Positions 47,390-58,203 of a stretch of DNA of 64,000 bases are shown in pieces. The DNA is taken from positions 47,486,684 to 47,550,683 of the forward strand of contig NC_087063.1 of assembly GCF_963678635.1 (NCBI RefSeq), written 5' to 3'. A program made the translations under genes and the position numbers. Every line of letters begins with the position of its first letter. The first letter of the stretch is position 1. Under the pieces are notes generated by a model that saw nothing but the letters and a program-made list of their open reading frames with translations, was not told the origin of the DNA and ran no database searches. This DNA comes from Symsagittifera roscoffensis. Its lineage: Eukaryota > Xenacoelomorpha > Acoela > Convolutidae.

Positions 47390-48728
47390 CAGATCTGAGC
47401 CCCCAACATCGGTAACTCATTCAGCTCTTGATCTGTTTTCAAGTGGTCAAGTTCTCGTAGACTTTCAGTGAGGATATGACGAGCGCGTCTTTCCTCCGCA
47501 AATGCGTATGCACCATTCATAGAATTTGAATTTACGGGGTCAAAGACCGATGTTTGCGGGACTGTTATTGAGACGAAAAATGTATATTTGGACTTGAGCT
47601 CCAGATGATTGGGAGAGGGACAAGATCCTCTGAAGCAGAGAAAGAAGAAGACGCGGAAGCGGTTGTCGACAACACTACTCCTATTAAAACGGAAAAGCCT
47701 ATTTTGTCAATAATCTAGCTTAGAGCATTTAGCAAAATGTAGAAGTGAGTTTGAATGGAACTGTAGTATCATCATCTAACAATCTACATCCTTACAAGGC
47801 ACTTTTGGAAGTAAATTTGTCTAGCGATGCCCAATACAAACAGGGTTTTTTTGGCATGCCAAGGCTACGAAAGCCTTATTTTAGAAATCGATACGAATTT
47901 GTAAAATCAGGACGAAATTGGAGATATCATTTCCGACTCAACGATGCATTCTTGACCGGAATTGACAAATATCTACTACCTGGGGTTGAAGTACGCCTTC
48001 GGTTAACTCGAGTCACGAATCAATTCATATTGTTGAAAAGTTCAACAAATTGTAAGCCTCAAATTTTTAGAGTAAAAATTGTGAATGCTACTTGCCTAGT
48101 TCACATGCTGGAATTTAGACAAGAAACTCACTTATCCATTGACCGCGCTCTTAATAGAAAAGTGGCCGAATGCGAGTTTAAAGAAGTTGTCGCAGCGTCT
48201 TTTCTCATTCCAAGCGGAACTAGTGTTTATTTTAGAGACGACATTTTCAACCGAGCGCCGATAAGTCGTTTACAATTATCTATGGTGCCTGAAGAAATTT
48301 TTACCGGAAGCTATGCAACAAATCCCTTCAATTTTGAAGATCTCGACTTGTGGACAATTCGAGTAATTCGCGAGGGAAATTCTGTAGGAGGAACGCCTAT
48401 CGACTTAGGGAAAAGTCATGTACAAATTTATTCGACAACAATGAGATCACTCGGATTCGTTCAAGGCGGTAACTTTATCAATATGTCTAATTTCCGCAAC
48501 AACGTTAACCCAGTGTTCACTCTTACGAGCGATTTGCACTTGGGTGAGAGCGGTAATCGTCCAGAACTTACTGGTGCCCGGTTGGGCGTTGAATTGAAAT
48601 TTGAAAAAATAACTGATAAACCTATTCGCGTGATTCTAATCGGCGAACGTCGATCAGTCCTATTAATTGATCGCAACGGCGAGATCATCAAAAAATTTCA
48701 AGTACAATGGTTGACATTTTTGAAATGA
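47390..48728 (+). pseudogene. F54H12.2-type Polinton capsid-like protein; intact 3' three quarters, broken 5' part
   Basis: The frame 47745-48728 (327 codons) is open and matches the family order: LNGTVVSSSNN near the start, a central IDRALNR / SGTSVYFRDDIFNRAPISRL / GSYATNPFNFED segment, and a C-terminal LGVELKFEKI ... LLIDRNG. The family name comes from C. elegans F54H12.2; such proteins are Polinton-encoded and related to adenovirus-like virion proteins. Upstream, 47390-47744 encodes the remaining N-terminus in other frames with stops (SALDLFSSG; APFIEFEFTGS; NVYLDLSS). No ATG opens the 47745 frame, so the gene has lost its start. Confidence 0.75.
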
Positions 48729-49700
48729 GCAAATTGTGTTCTTTACATCCTCAATTATCATTCAGATTTCTAGGATGTTTCCTCTCGGATATGTTTCCAA
48801 AAATTTCAAAGAATTTCGCTATTAAGACGCAACTTATAGGTATGCTGGGCAAACATTGGCTTTTGTTAGCTTCAACTGGCTTTTGTTAGCTTCAATTACA
48901 TATTTTTATGACAGTTTCAACAGACCGATTCAAGTGTGGTTTCCCTCAATCTACAAGAGAGCTGCTTTACAAACTCGATGCCAAATAAAACAAATATTTG
49001 CTTCCTTAACCGACTAATTCATTTTGTGGTTCATATTGTTTGTTTATGGCTCATTGTATTCATTGAAAAATGAATGGAAAGGCTACTTTAATTAACTTTG
49101 TTTCACAAGACAATATAATACAGTTCGTCACTAGTAATTTTGTGTCAAATTTGAAGAGAATACGTATGTTACGATAAAAATCTTTTGAATAAAGCTGTTT
49201 ATTACAAGGTGCTTTAGTCATAGTGTTGTCTTGTGAACTATTGGGATTAGTCTATTCTATCAAGGCTGGCGGTGTTCTGTACCAATTCAGCTATATGAAA
49301 GCATTCTCGTTTTTACTGAGAAGTATTTAGTTGCAGGGGCCAAGACGATATTGTCTTCGAAACGTGGTAACTCAGGATTTTATCAAAACAGGAGTTTCAA
49401 CTGGTTATTGAATTGCTATTTGGCTCTCTCTGTGTCTGATTTGTTCTAAGCTCCTATCTGTGCTATACATAAAGTCAATCTTCAGCCTTATTAAAGATCC
49501 GGTGTAAATATATATGTAGTCAGCTAAAGTAGATTAAGCACCAGATAAGACCGTAAACATTTATGATAAATATTGGCAGCAAATATTTTTAAGGTTGAAA
49601 TGGACTGACAGCTTTGAGGTTATATGGGTAATGATGGCTATAGACCATCACACTGTTGATCTATGATTGTTTTAGATTTTCATTGCTCGCCACCTTCACT
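48729..49700. other. Polinton interior, no gene seen
   Basis: AT-rich DNA with only short frames. TTCAACTGGCTTTTGTTAGC-type short repeats occur near 48855-48890 (GGCTTTTGTTAGCTTCAA twice). Confidence 0.5.
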
Positions 49701-50628
49701 ACTGCTGCTCTACTCGTCACTGCTGCTATCGATCAAAGTGGCATCGTCTGCCCACAACTCTGGTTTGGTTTTGCAAACCTCTTTTATAGCCGACAACTTG
49801 TTGAGTAACTCGGAAGGCTTGAAGCCAATATCTACTTTTTCGAGCAGAGAAAACTTCTCAACCAGTCGATAGAGCCGAATCAGTTGACTACTTCGTGTTC
49901 TGGCGTACGTATTTTTGTTGTTCATCAAAAATTTTTCAAGTTCTTCGTCTGATTTAACCCGATCGCGTATTGAGTACTATTATTCCTTCAAGAATGCCTT
50001 GCTGATTCGATTCACTCGCCTCTTTGTTCTTTGTAGAATAAAGATGGCCGATTAATTTATTCACTTTGAGGCCTTTCAAATCTTCCGCAGTTGACGGAAC
50101 AAGCTGTGGCTCCTTCTCCTTTTCCTCCTCCTCTGAACCCATTCGAACATAACTCTCCATTTTTTTTCTGCGTTTTTGTAAACTAAAGCCAAACAAGAAT
50201 TTGGTTTTAGTGAGAAAAAAACGAGGTGTCAGAGTCAACTGAAAAGAAAATGTATATACCGCTGAAGACTCCGTGACCGCAAGTTCACGGTGGATGTCCA
50301 CTTTCTGGGTATGCAGCCTACACTCCTTCTTCGTCGCTTCCGTCATTCCGCCTAACAGGCTCTCTAGATGCTCTGGCGAGCAACTTTCAACCACCTCCAT
50401 CTCAATGTCGGTCGTTGTTTTCTCTCCGTTATCTGCTTCAGCCGTCAATTCTTCCTCGATTTCGTCGAGAATCAAACGGCTGTAATCCAGGCTCTCAATC
50501 AATTCTTTTGGGTCCGTTAGCCCAGCCAGGAACAAGCTGACAGCCGTATGCATTTGAGCCCGGTCTTGACTGCTAGGTTGCTGTGTTGATTGTATTAGTG
50601 TATTGAATAACCCAGACATTTGTTGCAT
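49690..50628 (-). pseudogene. Unknown Polinton or passenger protein, one frameshift
   Basis: On the minus strand a frame of 224 codons (50628-49954) is followed, after a shift near 49965, by a second frame to about 49710 (DEELEKFLMNNKNTY... to DSSSDE). Read together they suggest a protein of roughly 300 residues. It has a Gln/Ser-rich start, an acidic segment (LDEIEEELTAEADNGE) and a helical C-terminus ending in acidic DSSSDE. A donor-like GTATAT near 50260 and TTTAG near 50185 suggest a possible short intron around the aromatic stretch. I do not recognise the family. Confidence 0.45.
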
Positions 50629-50689
50629 GAAATTTTCAGCTAGAATTGGGGCATTTTAGTGTAATTTTAGGAAATTTTTTAAGTTGAAG

Positions 50690-51005
50690 TTTTTAAAGAG
50701 CGTAATTTTCAGTAGAACTAGATGAAATTTTGTTGAAAAATATTGATGAGAAAAGAGCTGAGATAAAGAAAATGACTGAAATTTTTAGGCGAGAAGGTGT
50801 TGAGCAAGAGAAAATAAGGTTTATTGTCTGACTGAAGTTGTAGAGCTGAAGAGAACCGTAATTTCAAGAAGAACTAGATGAAAGTTTGCTGAAGATTAGG
50901 GCTGAGAAAAGTGCTGAGAACAAAAATGACTGAAGTTTTTAGGCAAGAAAGAGAAAGTAAAGCTGCTGAAGTTTATAGACTGACTGAATTTGTAGAGGTG
51001 AAGTG
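50690..51005. repeat. Two ~155-bp direct copies near the Polinton right end
   Basis: A block with AAGAACTAGATGAAA, GCTGAGAAAAG, AATGACTGAA and TTTTTAGGC(G/A)AGAA occurs from about 50698 and again from about 50852. Confidence 0.75.
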
Positions 51006-51178
51006 AATAACTGCCAATAGTAAAAACTAAAAAGGGAAGAATGTTTTTTTTTGTCCAATTGGAGTGATGCATTCACGGTAGAAATAATTTTAATTTTTTT
51101 AAAGAACACCGCACTGACAACCTATAACCAATCTTAATACAGAGAACATATAACCAATCTTAATGCATGGAAAACTAA

Positions 51179-51236
51179 AGACAATCTTAATACATAGGAC
51201 CCTAGCTTTGGGGTGTATCCGTGTATGTATTCTTCT
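51179..51236 (-). repeat. Polinton right terminal inverted repeat
   Basis: The inverted counterpart of 35482-35541. Just inside it, AACCAATCTTAAT recurs twice (about 51127 and 51153), with a related AACAATCTTAAT-type copy at 51181, so the subterminal region carries a short direct repeat. Confidence 0.85.
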
Positions 51237-51242
51237 AACAGA
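51237..51242. other. Target-site duplication, right (AACAGA)
   Basis: Matches 35476-35481 exactly, directly after the terminal inverted repeat. Confidence 0.88.
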
Positions 51243-52180
51243 CACATTTTGAGCTTTTCTGCTGTTTAAATACCCATTATTTTCGAAGTTTCTTGTGAGT
51301 GGTTGATTTACCCTTTTCGATTAGTTTAATTTCCTTGTTATTTTGTTTATTTCGGCCTAAAATTTTCTTGCTTATTGACACCAGCGAAGCGTAGTGTCAT
51401 AACGAACTCCACTTTCTTGCTACACAAATCGAAAATAAAAGTGCTCATTTGGTGGCACTTTTGGTAAATTTCCAAGCAATGACAACTTAGAAGAATATGT
51501 AGCTGTTTGATTGGTGGCTAGTGTTTGTATAATATCGAGTTACTTTGTCCCAGACGCTAGGACATGACTCCTTGTTTCGAGGTCGGTGGTTTTATTCTGG
51601 TTTGGTTGCTTCTTTGCAATAATATCCTAATATCCAACTGGGATGTTCGATTGCAGCATATAGCAGATTTTTCTAAGTTTTGCCGTCTTCTTGCTTGTGC
51701 CTGTGAGTTACAGCTTCGCCTGGGTTCATATTGATATAATGGCTTAATGGCTCATTTTGCGTTGTTTGATAGTTTTTTTTGAAATATATATATATATATA
51801 TTTTTTTTCAACTCAACGGATGTTTACTTAAGAATTTTCGATTTTTTTTACCGCTTCGCAAGTTTTGTTTCAATGCTAAATAACATTCTATTGTGTTATT
51901 TGGCATGTTTTTCTTTAATAAAACTTTTGAGACTAAGTTTTGCTGTTAATTTTTTGTTCGACCGACGTTTTTGATAACTTTTATTTATACTTTTTGGCTT
52001 TCGTCTTATGTTATGTCAGCTAGCTTGTCATGATCTGTTTTGGGTTAGATCGCAAGTGGTTCCAAAAGTTCGATTGCTGAGGTTTTATTTTTTGTTGATG
52101 TGCTAAATAAAAAGCTATGATTTAAGCCTCAGGGTTTTTTGAAGGAAGCCGATGCGCTAAATATTTTGTTTTGAAATTAG
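51243..52180 (+). other. SYNJ2BP intron, host part 3' of the Polinton
   Basis: Contains one member of the dispersed repeat family described below (about 51420-51620), a (TA)n run at 51787-51800, and the acceptor TTGAAATTAG at 52171-52180. Confidence 0.6.
51420..51620. repeat. Dispersed repeat family member with AAGTGCTCATTTGGTGGCACTTTTGG
   Basis: Related segments (AATAAAAGTGCT.ATTT...GGCA(A/C)TTTTGG, then TATGTAGCT...TTGGTGGCTAGTG and GCTAGGAC) recur near 55340, 56700, 58110, 59385, 60120, 61520, 62810 and 63200. Gene-internal and downstream locations suggest an interspersed SINE-like or MITE-like family. Confidence 0.6.
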
Positions 52181-52489
52181 GAAGGAGATCGGATCCTAGA
52201 AATTGACGGTGTCTCAGTTCGCAACGTCACGCACAACGAAGCAGTCTCTCTGTTTCTACGAACAGGAAATACCTGCCAACTGTTGGTCGAGCAGGACGCC
52301 GAGCGAAAGGCACTGGCACGAGCCACCTCAGCAATCCAAACTAATTCGCTTTTAACATCACCCTCATCCTCAAACAATAGTATGTTCACTGCCTCCAATG
52401 TCATCCTTGCAACAACCGGTGCTTTAGCTCTGTCGCTTATCACGTTGTATCTCGCACGAAAGAGAGGATGGAACTTGTTCAGAAGATGA
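52181..52489 (+). CDS. SYNJ2BP/OMP25-like PDZ protein, exon 2 (C-terminal)
   Basis: The acceptor GAAATTAG|GAAGGAGATCGG restores the phase-0 frame. The exon completes the PDZ domain with EGDRILEIDGVSVRN and HNEAVSLFLRTGN. A Ser/Asn-rich linker follows, then a TM helix (VILATTGALALSLITLYLA) and a short basic tail RKRGWNLFRR. This is the classic tail-anchor arrangement for the mitochondrial outer membrane. The stop is TGA at 52487-52489. Confidence 0.88.
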   Translation, partial: EGDRILEIDGVSVRNVTHNEAVSLFLRTGNTCQLLVEQDAERKALARATSAIQTNSLLTSPSSSNNSMFTASNVILATTGALALSLITLYLARKRGWNLFRR

Positions 52490-52629
52490 ACTTCAAGTTG
52501 TTTTTACTAAAAATTGTCGAAAACTACGTTATTTCGCTTGTAGAAGAGGAAGGGCGTAGACATCAATGTTGAACTCAATTTCAGTTACCCACGTTTTGCA
52601 GACAAATTTGAAAATTTAGATTTTATATA

Positions 52630-52635
52630 AATAAA
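52630..52635 (+). terminator. Poly(A) signal of the SYNJ2BP-like gene
   Basis: AATAAA lies about 140 bp after the stop and about 105 bp before the next acceptor. This is the usual spacing between genes of a nematode operon. Confidence 0.5.
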
Positions 52636-52730
52636 TTAAAATATTGCCTAAGAATTTAAACGTTTGTGGCTATTTTGCTGTCTCCATGGCATGAAACACG
52701 AACCTGGCGTAACTCGACTTGTTATTTGGT

Positions 52731-52742
52731 TTTTTTTTTCAG
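52731..52742 (+). promoter_or_regulatory. Candidate trans-splice acceptor of the hnRNP-like gene
   Basis: A T(10)CAG site ends 7 nt before the ATG at 52750. With so little space behind the upstream gene, an independent promoter seems unlikely. Confidence 0.5.
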
Positions 52743-52749
52743 AATCAAA

Positions 52750-52942
52750 ATGGACAATGATTTTCTGGAATCTGGTGCAGCTCTATCAGAAGAAAGAATG
52801 AGCAGGACTATTTCTTACGATATAGAGGAGAGTGATAATACTAGGAAGCGCTCTGAAAAAGATAACTCAACTCAGTGTGTGGTTGTTTTGAAAGGCTTGC
52901 CTTTTTCAGTGACAGATAATGAGATTGTCGATTTTCTTTCGC
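52750..52942 (+). CDS. hnRNP H/F-like RNA-binding protein, exon 1
   Basis: The ATG is at 52750. The exon encodes an acidic Ser-rich start and then the first strand and helix of a quasi-RRM (VVVLKGLPFSV, DNEIVDFLS). The donor is TTTCGC|GTAAGA, phase 1. Together with exons 2-5 (53260-53409, 53743-53955, 54296-54452, 54842-55137) it forms a protein with two qRRM domains, a Gly-rich linker and an Arg/Ser and Pro-rich tail. This is the layout of hnRNP H/F, GRSF1 and ESRP family splicing regulators, which bind G-rich RNA. The last donor (CCAG|GTAAGC at 55138) shows that the gene continues; later exons were not identified in the window. Confidence 0.82.
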
Positions 52943-53259
52943 GTAAGATTTTTAATGTCTCTTTTTTCAGATTTCGTTGTCTCAAGATTCTGCGGATAGT
53001 CAAACTTATTGTTTCAAAAAAAGACGGTAAATCGAGAACCAACTGAACCCCCTGTTAACTTGCGATGATAAATTTTAGTGCTCGTCTTAACGATACCGTT
53101 GAACTTGAACATATGACTCATATTCGAGCATTTTTCATCCTTAATAGAGCCTTCGACCACAATGCTTTGTCGAAACAATTTCAAGTTGGAGTTAACTTTG
53201 TATTTTGACCCTGTCAATGTCTCGAGGAAATATGATAGCGTTACTCTCTTATGTTTCAG

Positions 53260-53409
53260 CCGATGTGGACGTGAAGGCGTCTCAGATCGAGAAATTATTT
53301 CAGAGGGGAAAATTTACTGGAGACTGTCTCGTTAGTCTTCGAAATGAGAAAGAGGTGGATGAAGCAATAAAGAAACATCGCAAACATATCGGCTCTCGAT
53401 ACGTTGAAG
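53260..53409 (+). CDS. hnRNP H/F-like protein, exon 2 (end of qRRM1)
   Basis: The acceptor is TTATGTTTCAG at 53259. It encodes DVDVKASQIEKLF, GKFTGDCLVSL (RNP1-like), EVDEAIKKHRKHIGSRYVE. The donor is GAAG|GTAAAT at 53410, phase 1 into exon 3. The KKHRKxIGSRYxEVF signature repeats at the end of qRRM2. Confidence 0.82.
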
Positions 53410-53742
53410 GTAAATTTATCTGGGCCTTCGTCAAATTACTGGCGGAAATTTAGTTTGATTTTAGTCATGGAAACAGTTTTGTGGATTGGATAGGGTTTTA
53501 ATTAAAATTCTGGCGACGTCAATAGAGCTTTTTTGATTACCTGATCGTTCGTTTAGGAAATGGACCGGAGATTGATAGTCGAAATAATTAGGAAGGAGAT
53601 GTATCTCAAAGTTTTCACTACGTTTTTTTTGCGTGCGTAACTTGTAATTTAAATTCCAGGTAATCCGTGTCTTATGAGTGGTACTACAAGAAAACGAAAG
53701 GTGCCAATGCATGAGATGCTGAATTGTGGCTTTTGTTTCTAG

Positions 53743-53955
53743 TGTTTCGCAGTACGGGCGCCGAGAGAGACCGAGTTGCGGGTGGTGGAGGGGACAGGGT
53801 TTCGGCGGCTTCCGGTAGGATGTCGGGAGGCGGCAGACAATCCAGCGGAGGAGGAGGAGGAGGGGGCGGCAGGTCTTCAACCCAAAACAACTTCGTGCAG
53901 CTAAGGGGACTTCCATTTATGGTCAAAGAAGCGGAGCTTAAAGCGTTTCTTTCAG
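53743..53955 (+). CDS. hnRNP H/F-like protein, exon 3 (Gly-rich linker and start of qRRM2)
   Basis: The acceptor is TTTGTTTCTAG at 53742. It completes EVFRS of qRRM1, then a linker rich in Gly, Ser and Arg (an eight-Gly run), then NNFVQLRGLPFMV and AELKAFLS, the start of qRRM2. The donor is TTTCAG|GTACTT. The Gly tract is coded by GGAGGAGGAGGAGGAGGGGG and is likely length-variable. Confidence 0.82.
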
Positions 53956-54295
53956 GTACTTTGGAACGCCATGGTGGAATGATGGAAAAGATTTTGGAGT
54001 GTGTAAAGATGGCTTCGGTTGTTTGAAACAGCGAAAGAAGTCTGATTTTTAGATCATGGGCTGCTAGTTTTATTGATATTGAGGTGATTTTTTTTCTGGT
54101 TTAGCTCAAATTTAGCATAAACCTGTAGTTTCCAATTTGAAATAACCAGTGAGTTTACAGGCTGGAAAGCTATTGAAAGGGGCTGTTGTTTAAATACCTA
54201 GGCTGACAAATGATATATGTAAAGAGTTTATCGTTGAAATGAAAATTTGGTTAGGGTTTGGTTTCTGGTATGTGAAGGGGTGGTGTGTTGCGAAG

Positions 54296-54452
54296 GTTGT
54301 GATGTGTTGCAAGACGGTATTCTGTTCGGTCCGCCTACGAGTGAGGGATCTCGCAGGGGATCCACATGCAACGGGGACGCATTCGTGGAATTAGCCACTG
54401 AGGAAGACGTGCAAAATGCTCTGAAGAAACACAGAAAGAACATTGGATCCAG
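54296..54452 (+). CDS. hnRNP H/F-like protein, exon 4 (qRRM2 core)
   Basis: The acceptor CGAAG|GTTGTGATG at 54295 gives GCDVLQDGILFGPP. An alternative AG at 54313 is in frame and would shorten it by six codons. NGDAFVELATEEDVQNALKKHRKNIGSR follows in the same frame. The donor is CCAG|GTGAGT at 54453. Confidence 0.82.
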
Positions 54453-54841
54453 GTGAGTGGATGTCGAGTTAGTGGTATCAAACCTGGTTCTGGATGATGC
54501 AGGTTGTTGCAGTCATTTGGAGGAATCAGAAAAGGGTTTTTATTATCAATGTTATTATTACAAATAATAATAGTAAATCAATAATTTACTGATGCTGGTC
54601 TGGCACTGAGATGGAAAAGGCAGGTTTCTGGTATTTGGACGGCTTTAGTGGAGTAATAGCCCATGATTTTCTGTTGTTGCAATTATTCTAGCTACGATTT
54701 TGTGACAGGAGTCTGTGCTTGGCTGAGGCTGGAAATGAATGTTAGATGGACGAGGTTTTCACAAAATACAAGAATATCATGTGTAATTAATATTTTAAAT
54801 TTTCCGGTCACATAAGAAAATTGAACTACTTATTAATGTAG

Positions 54842-55137
54842 GTATATAGAGGTGTTTCGCTGCTCGTTCAACGAAGTGGAAAGATACATGGAAAGACATT
54901 CAGGTCGAAGCGAGAGACGGAGATCGCGCAGCCGAGACAGAGAGCCATATCCATCTCATAGATCGAGCCATAATGTGCCACCGAGACGACGAAGCCCTCC
55001 GCCAATTATGTTGGCTCGACGCTATGAGACTGATATACCTCGCATTCCCGAATACTACCCACCTGAGCCTGAGTTGAGACCGCCAGCGAGGATGGTTCCG
55101 CTAGAGTACAATGGAGGCTATGCTCCTTTGGTTCCAG
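54842..55137 (+). CDS. hnRNP H/F-like protein, exon 5 (RS/Pro-rich region)
   Basis: The acceptor is TTAATGTAG at 54841. It encodes YIEVFRCSFNEVERYMERH, closing qRRM2, then an Arg/Ser-rich block (RSERRRSRSRDRE), a Pro-rich stretch and a Tyr-containing segment ending at APLVPG. The donor is CCAG|GTAAGC at 55138, so at least one further exon exists. The remaining 8.8 kb of the window would be intron if the gene extends beyond it. Confidence 0.8.
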
Positions 55138-57141
55138 GTAAGCAAACATCAGGCATATAATAGTTAGGCCTATAATGACCGTATTTCCAAACCATAGAAC
55201 TTTCTTCTGATTTAAACAGCTTTAACTAGTATTAAAAGACCTTTTGTAACTTGTCAATTACCAATGATTTTTTTCGGGAAACTGGTTTCGGATTATACGG
55301 AAGCGGAGCGTTGTGTAATACTACGAAATAACTTTTTTTCCAACCTAAGTCTCAAATAAAAGTGCTCATTTGTTTGCAATTTTGGTATGTTTCCATACAT
55401 AAGAAGGATAGTCGGTTGCTGCAAGTAGCACAGAATGTTCCGAACATGTTCATTAAGCTTCCGATTAGCAAGCGTTATCAAATCGGAGTGTAGACTTTTT
55501 TTCGGGCTAACAACTAGTTAAACAAAATCAAGGGTGGGTACTAGCTGGGTGGGTACTAAGTTATTAATAACTACTGGATAAGTAATGTTACTACAGGGTA
55601 ATTTCAGGGGGACATGAAACTTTTTAAAGTTTTTGTACAAAATCAGTTTTGTTTTCGGCTCAATTGGTGTTTGTTCAAAGATTGTCGGCCTTGCTTCCCC
55701 TTCGTAATATTGTTCAGTTTCTAATTCAATTTCAGATGTCTTGCTTGGCATGTTTGCCTGGAGTTCCTGTTCGATAAAAACAGGTATTATGAAAATGTTT
55801 GGGACTGGATCTTTTATTTTATTTTCGAGAAGCTTTCGGAAATTTTATCACTTTTCGCAAAATTTTTTTTCTCAAAAACTTTTAGCGATTTTCAAAAATG
55901 GGTATCCATAGAAAAACCAGCTTTACTTTTGTGTCTGCATACTCGCCTGGTCTCTTTTTCTTTACGACTTTGTCTACAGCGTTCGTAAAAGAGTGTGGGG
56001 GGAATATTTGACCGATATTTTTGACTTTTTTTGTTTTCTCAAAAATTAACCTACCAAATCTGAGATTTCTGTTTCAATAATTTGAGCGGATTTCGAAAGC
56101 TCCCCTACGGACAATTTTCATTTTTTTGAACGTTTTTTTTTCAATCTTGATTATTCTCGAGAACTACCCTGCCAAACCTGGGTTTTTAGGTTCAATCGAA
56201 ATTACAGGTTGAGCGATCTCTTCTGCATAAAAGGTCACTCACTAAGTTTTCTGTTCAAAAAGTTATCGTCCTCGGAAAAGTCAATTGTGTTTTTTGAGCG
56301 TTTTCTGAATTTTTTGAATTTTACCAAAAAATACGCTCCTGTATCTGATATGTTCAAGCCATAAAACGAATTAAGGAAAGCTCTTTTGCATAAGCGACTA
56401 CGATCAATTTTTTTACACAAAAATATGGCTCTCGGAAAAGTCTAAATTTAGATTTTTTGACCGTTTTTTGAAAGTTTCTGACTTTTCTCGAGAACTATCC
56501 TGCGTGCGCCCTTACAGGTTGGGCGAAACTCTTCTGCATAAATGGTTACGCACAAATTTTTTGAAAGAAAAGCTGCCCTTCTCGGAAACGTCAACTTATT
56601 GATTTGCTGACAGTTTAATCTCAGGTTTAATCGACACAACAGGTTGTTTACACCTGCGAAACGAGTGTATAAGTAAGAACCTTCTTTTTTTTTCAACATA
56701 AGTCGCCATAAAAGTGCTACTTTAAGTGGCTTTTTTGAATCGGTTGACTGCCGTAGCAGTATAGTGTCATATGTGCTTTAAAATTTGATTTGTTAAAAAA
56801 ATAACACAGTTGATGCATTTTTAATTCATCAATTGAACCGAAAAAGCTTCATACAACAGTGTAGCAATTAAAATCTCCTTTCGCAAATTTTCCTGCTCGA
56901 AATATTTCGCGAGGTTTTTAAAATGCATAATTGATACACAATTTTAATACTTTCTAATTAAGTGTGATGAACGGACTGAAAACTCTTATTTAGATCTTGA
57001 TGATATTTTTTTCCTGGAAAATGTCTTAAAATACTCTAATAACTTCAAATTTGCATTCATACATTTTCATGCATTTATGAATGCACTTAGGTTTATATGC
57101 ATTTTTTGAGTTCAATTGATTTTCATCTGCAAAAATTTAAG
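55138..57141. repeat. Intron or intergenic DNA with degenerate ~165-bp repeats
   Basis: Units recognisable by CTC(G/A)A(G/A)AACTA..CTACCAAATCTGAG, then TTCAATCGAAAT, GGTTGAGCGA..CTCTTCTGCATAA begin near 55870, 56035, 56155, 56320 and 56490. Members of the same family reappear at 58490, 59590, 59755 and 59930 inside the 3.08-kb unit. No gene is seen. Confidence 0.55.
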
Positions 57142-58203
57142 TTAATAGCGCTCTCTAAACATAAACGTGGAAATGGCGCAAAAAACGCGAACCATTTCTA
57201 GTTTCGAAAATAGAATTTAAAATTTAGATTTCCAGGGGAATAAAAAGATTACCTATTGATCCAGTTTTCTCTAGTTGGGTTCATATTAGCAAAAAAGCAC
57301 TAATCATAAATTGTTCTAGATTCTCAGAGCATAAATGGCATCTATTTTTTTTTTTTGAAATTTGACAGTTGAGATTTTTTCACAAAGTGTTTTTTCTGTT
57401 TGCTATTGTTCATTTCTGTTTTCCAACTGTCAGTTGGCTATGTTTTGTTACATGTAAAGTTAGTGTGGATGGCTATAGTTTACTATATTCAAATTATTAC
57501 ACGCAAATTTAATGTTTTTGTGCACTTTGAAGATCGTGAATCTTTTTTTTCCGTTAATAATTCTTCTTACAAATGTGGAGTTACTTTGAAGTGCTGCTAC
57601 TTTCAAATGCTGCTGTAGTTAGTTTCAAGTGCCGGCAACAGTAGAATTCTCGTTCGTTTATTTTAGTTGTGAGAGCAAGTGTACTTGTAACCGGGAACTA
57701 GAAGTTTTTCCGATTAAAAACTTTTCTGACAAACGTTCATTTACTTTCATGTGCTGCTACTTTCAAATGCTGCTGCAGTCACTTTCATGTTAGAATTTAG
57801 TAGTTTTGTTTTGCCTTAGAAAATATATTTTTTCAAATTATCTTACGAAAAAATTGAAGTTTTTTTTCATTTTCCGTTTTTTTTTACTTCTTTAGCAGCC
57901 GAATTATCAAAGATATTTTTAGATTTAAACATTTAGTACTCTAATTGAAAGTTGTTTTGTAATTTCTGGGTACACTTAAAGTTTGCCGATGTTGTTTCCA
58001 ATTTACGCGGTTTTTCATGAGCTGGCGAAAAATTTCGAAGCACCGAAGGTGCGTTAAACGCTAGTTTGACTTTATACTTTCGAATTTTTTACATGCAAAA
58101 TTGTGTTTTTTTTTCTTATTTGGTGCCACTTTTGCGGTATCGAATTGGCAATTTATTAGCATATGTAGCTTGGTTATTAGTGGCTAGTTTGCGGGGAGTT
58201 TAG

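Larger units (their letters stand above)
35482..51236. mobile_element. Polinton/Maverick DNA transposon, 15,755 bp, decayed
   Basis: The ends are inverted copies: ATAATAATACATACACGG at 35482 and, reading inward from 51236 on the minus strand, AGAAGAATACATACACGG, continuing through ATACACCCC and GGGTCCTATGTATT. A perfect 6-bp direct repeat AACAGA flanks it (35476-35481 and 51237-51242), the Polinton hallmark. The right end keeps the typical 5'-AG terminus. Length (15-20 kb) and content (protein-primed DNA polymerase B, retroviral-type integrase, F54H12.2-type capsid-like protein) agree. I do not recognise the FtsK-type ATPase or the adenoviral-type protease. Frameshifts throughout mean the element is dead. 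Confidence 0.9.

Noticed and set aside
47389-47610. Open frame on the minus strand
   Set aside because: The plus strand here encodes the decayed N-terminus of the F54H12.2-type protein (IEFEFTGS, YLDLSS), so the antisense frame is a shadow.
51787-51800. (TA)n run as a special element
   Set aside because: An ordinary short microsatellite in an AT-rich intron.
57400-57618. Hydrophobic frame repeated at 60490 and 63563
   Set aside because: Its C-terminus differs in each unit because of frame changes, so it is not under coding constraint; AT-rich DNA easily yields hydrophobic frames.
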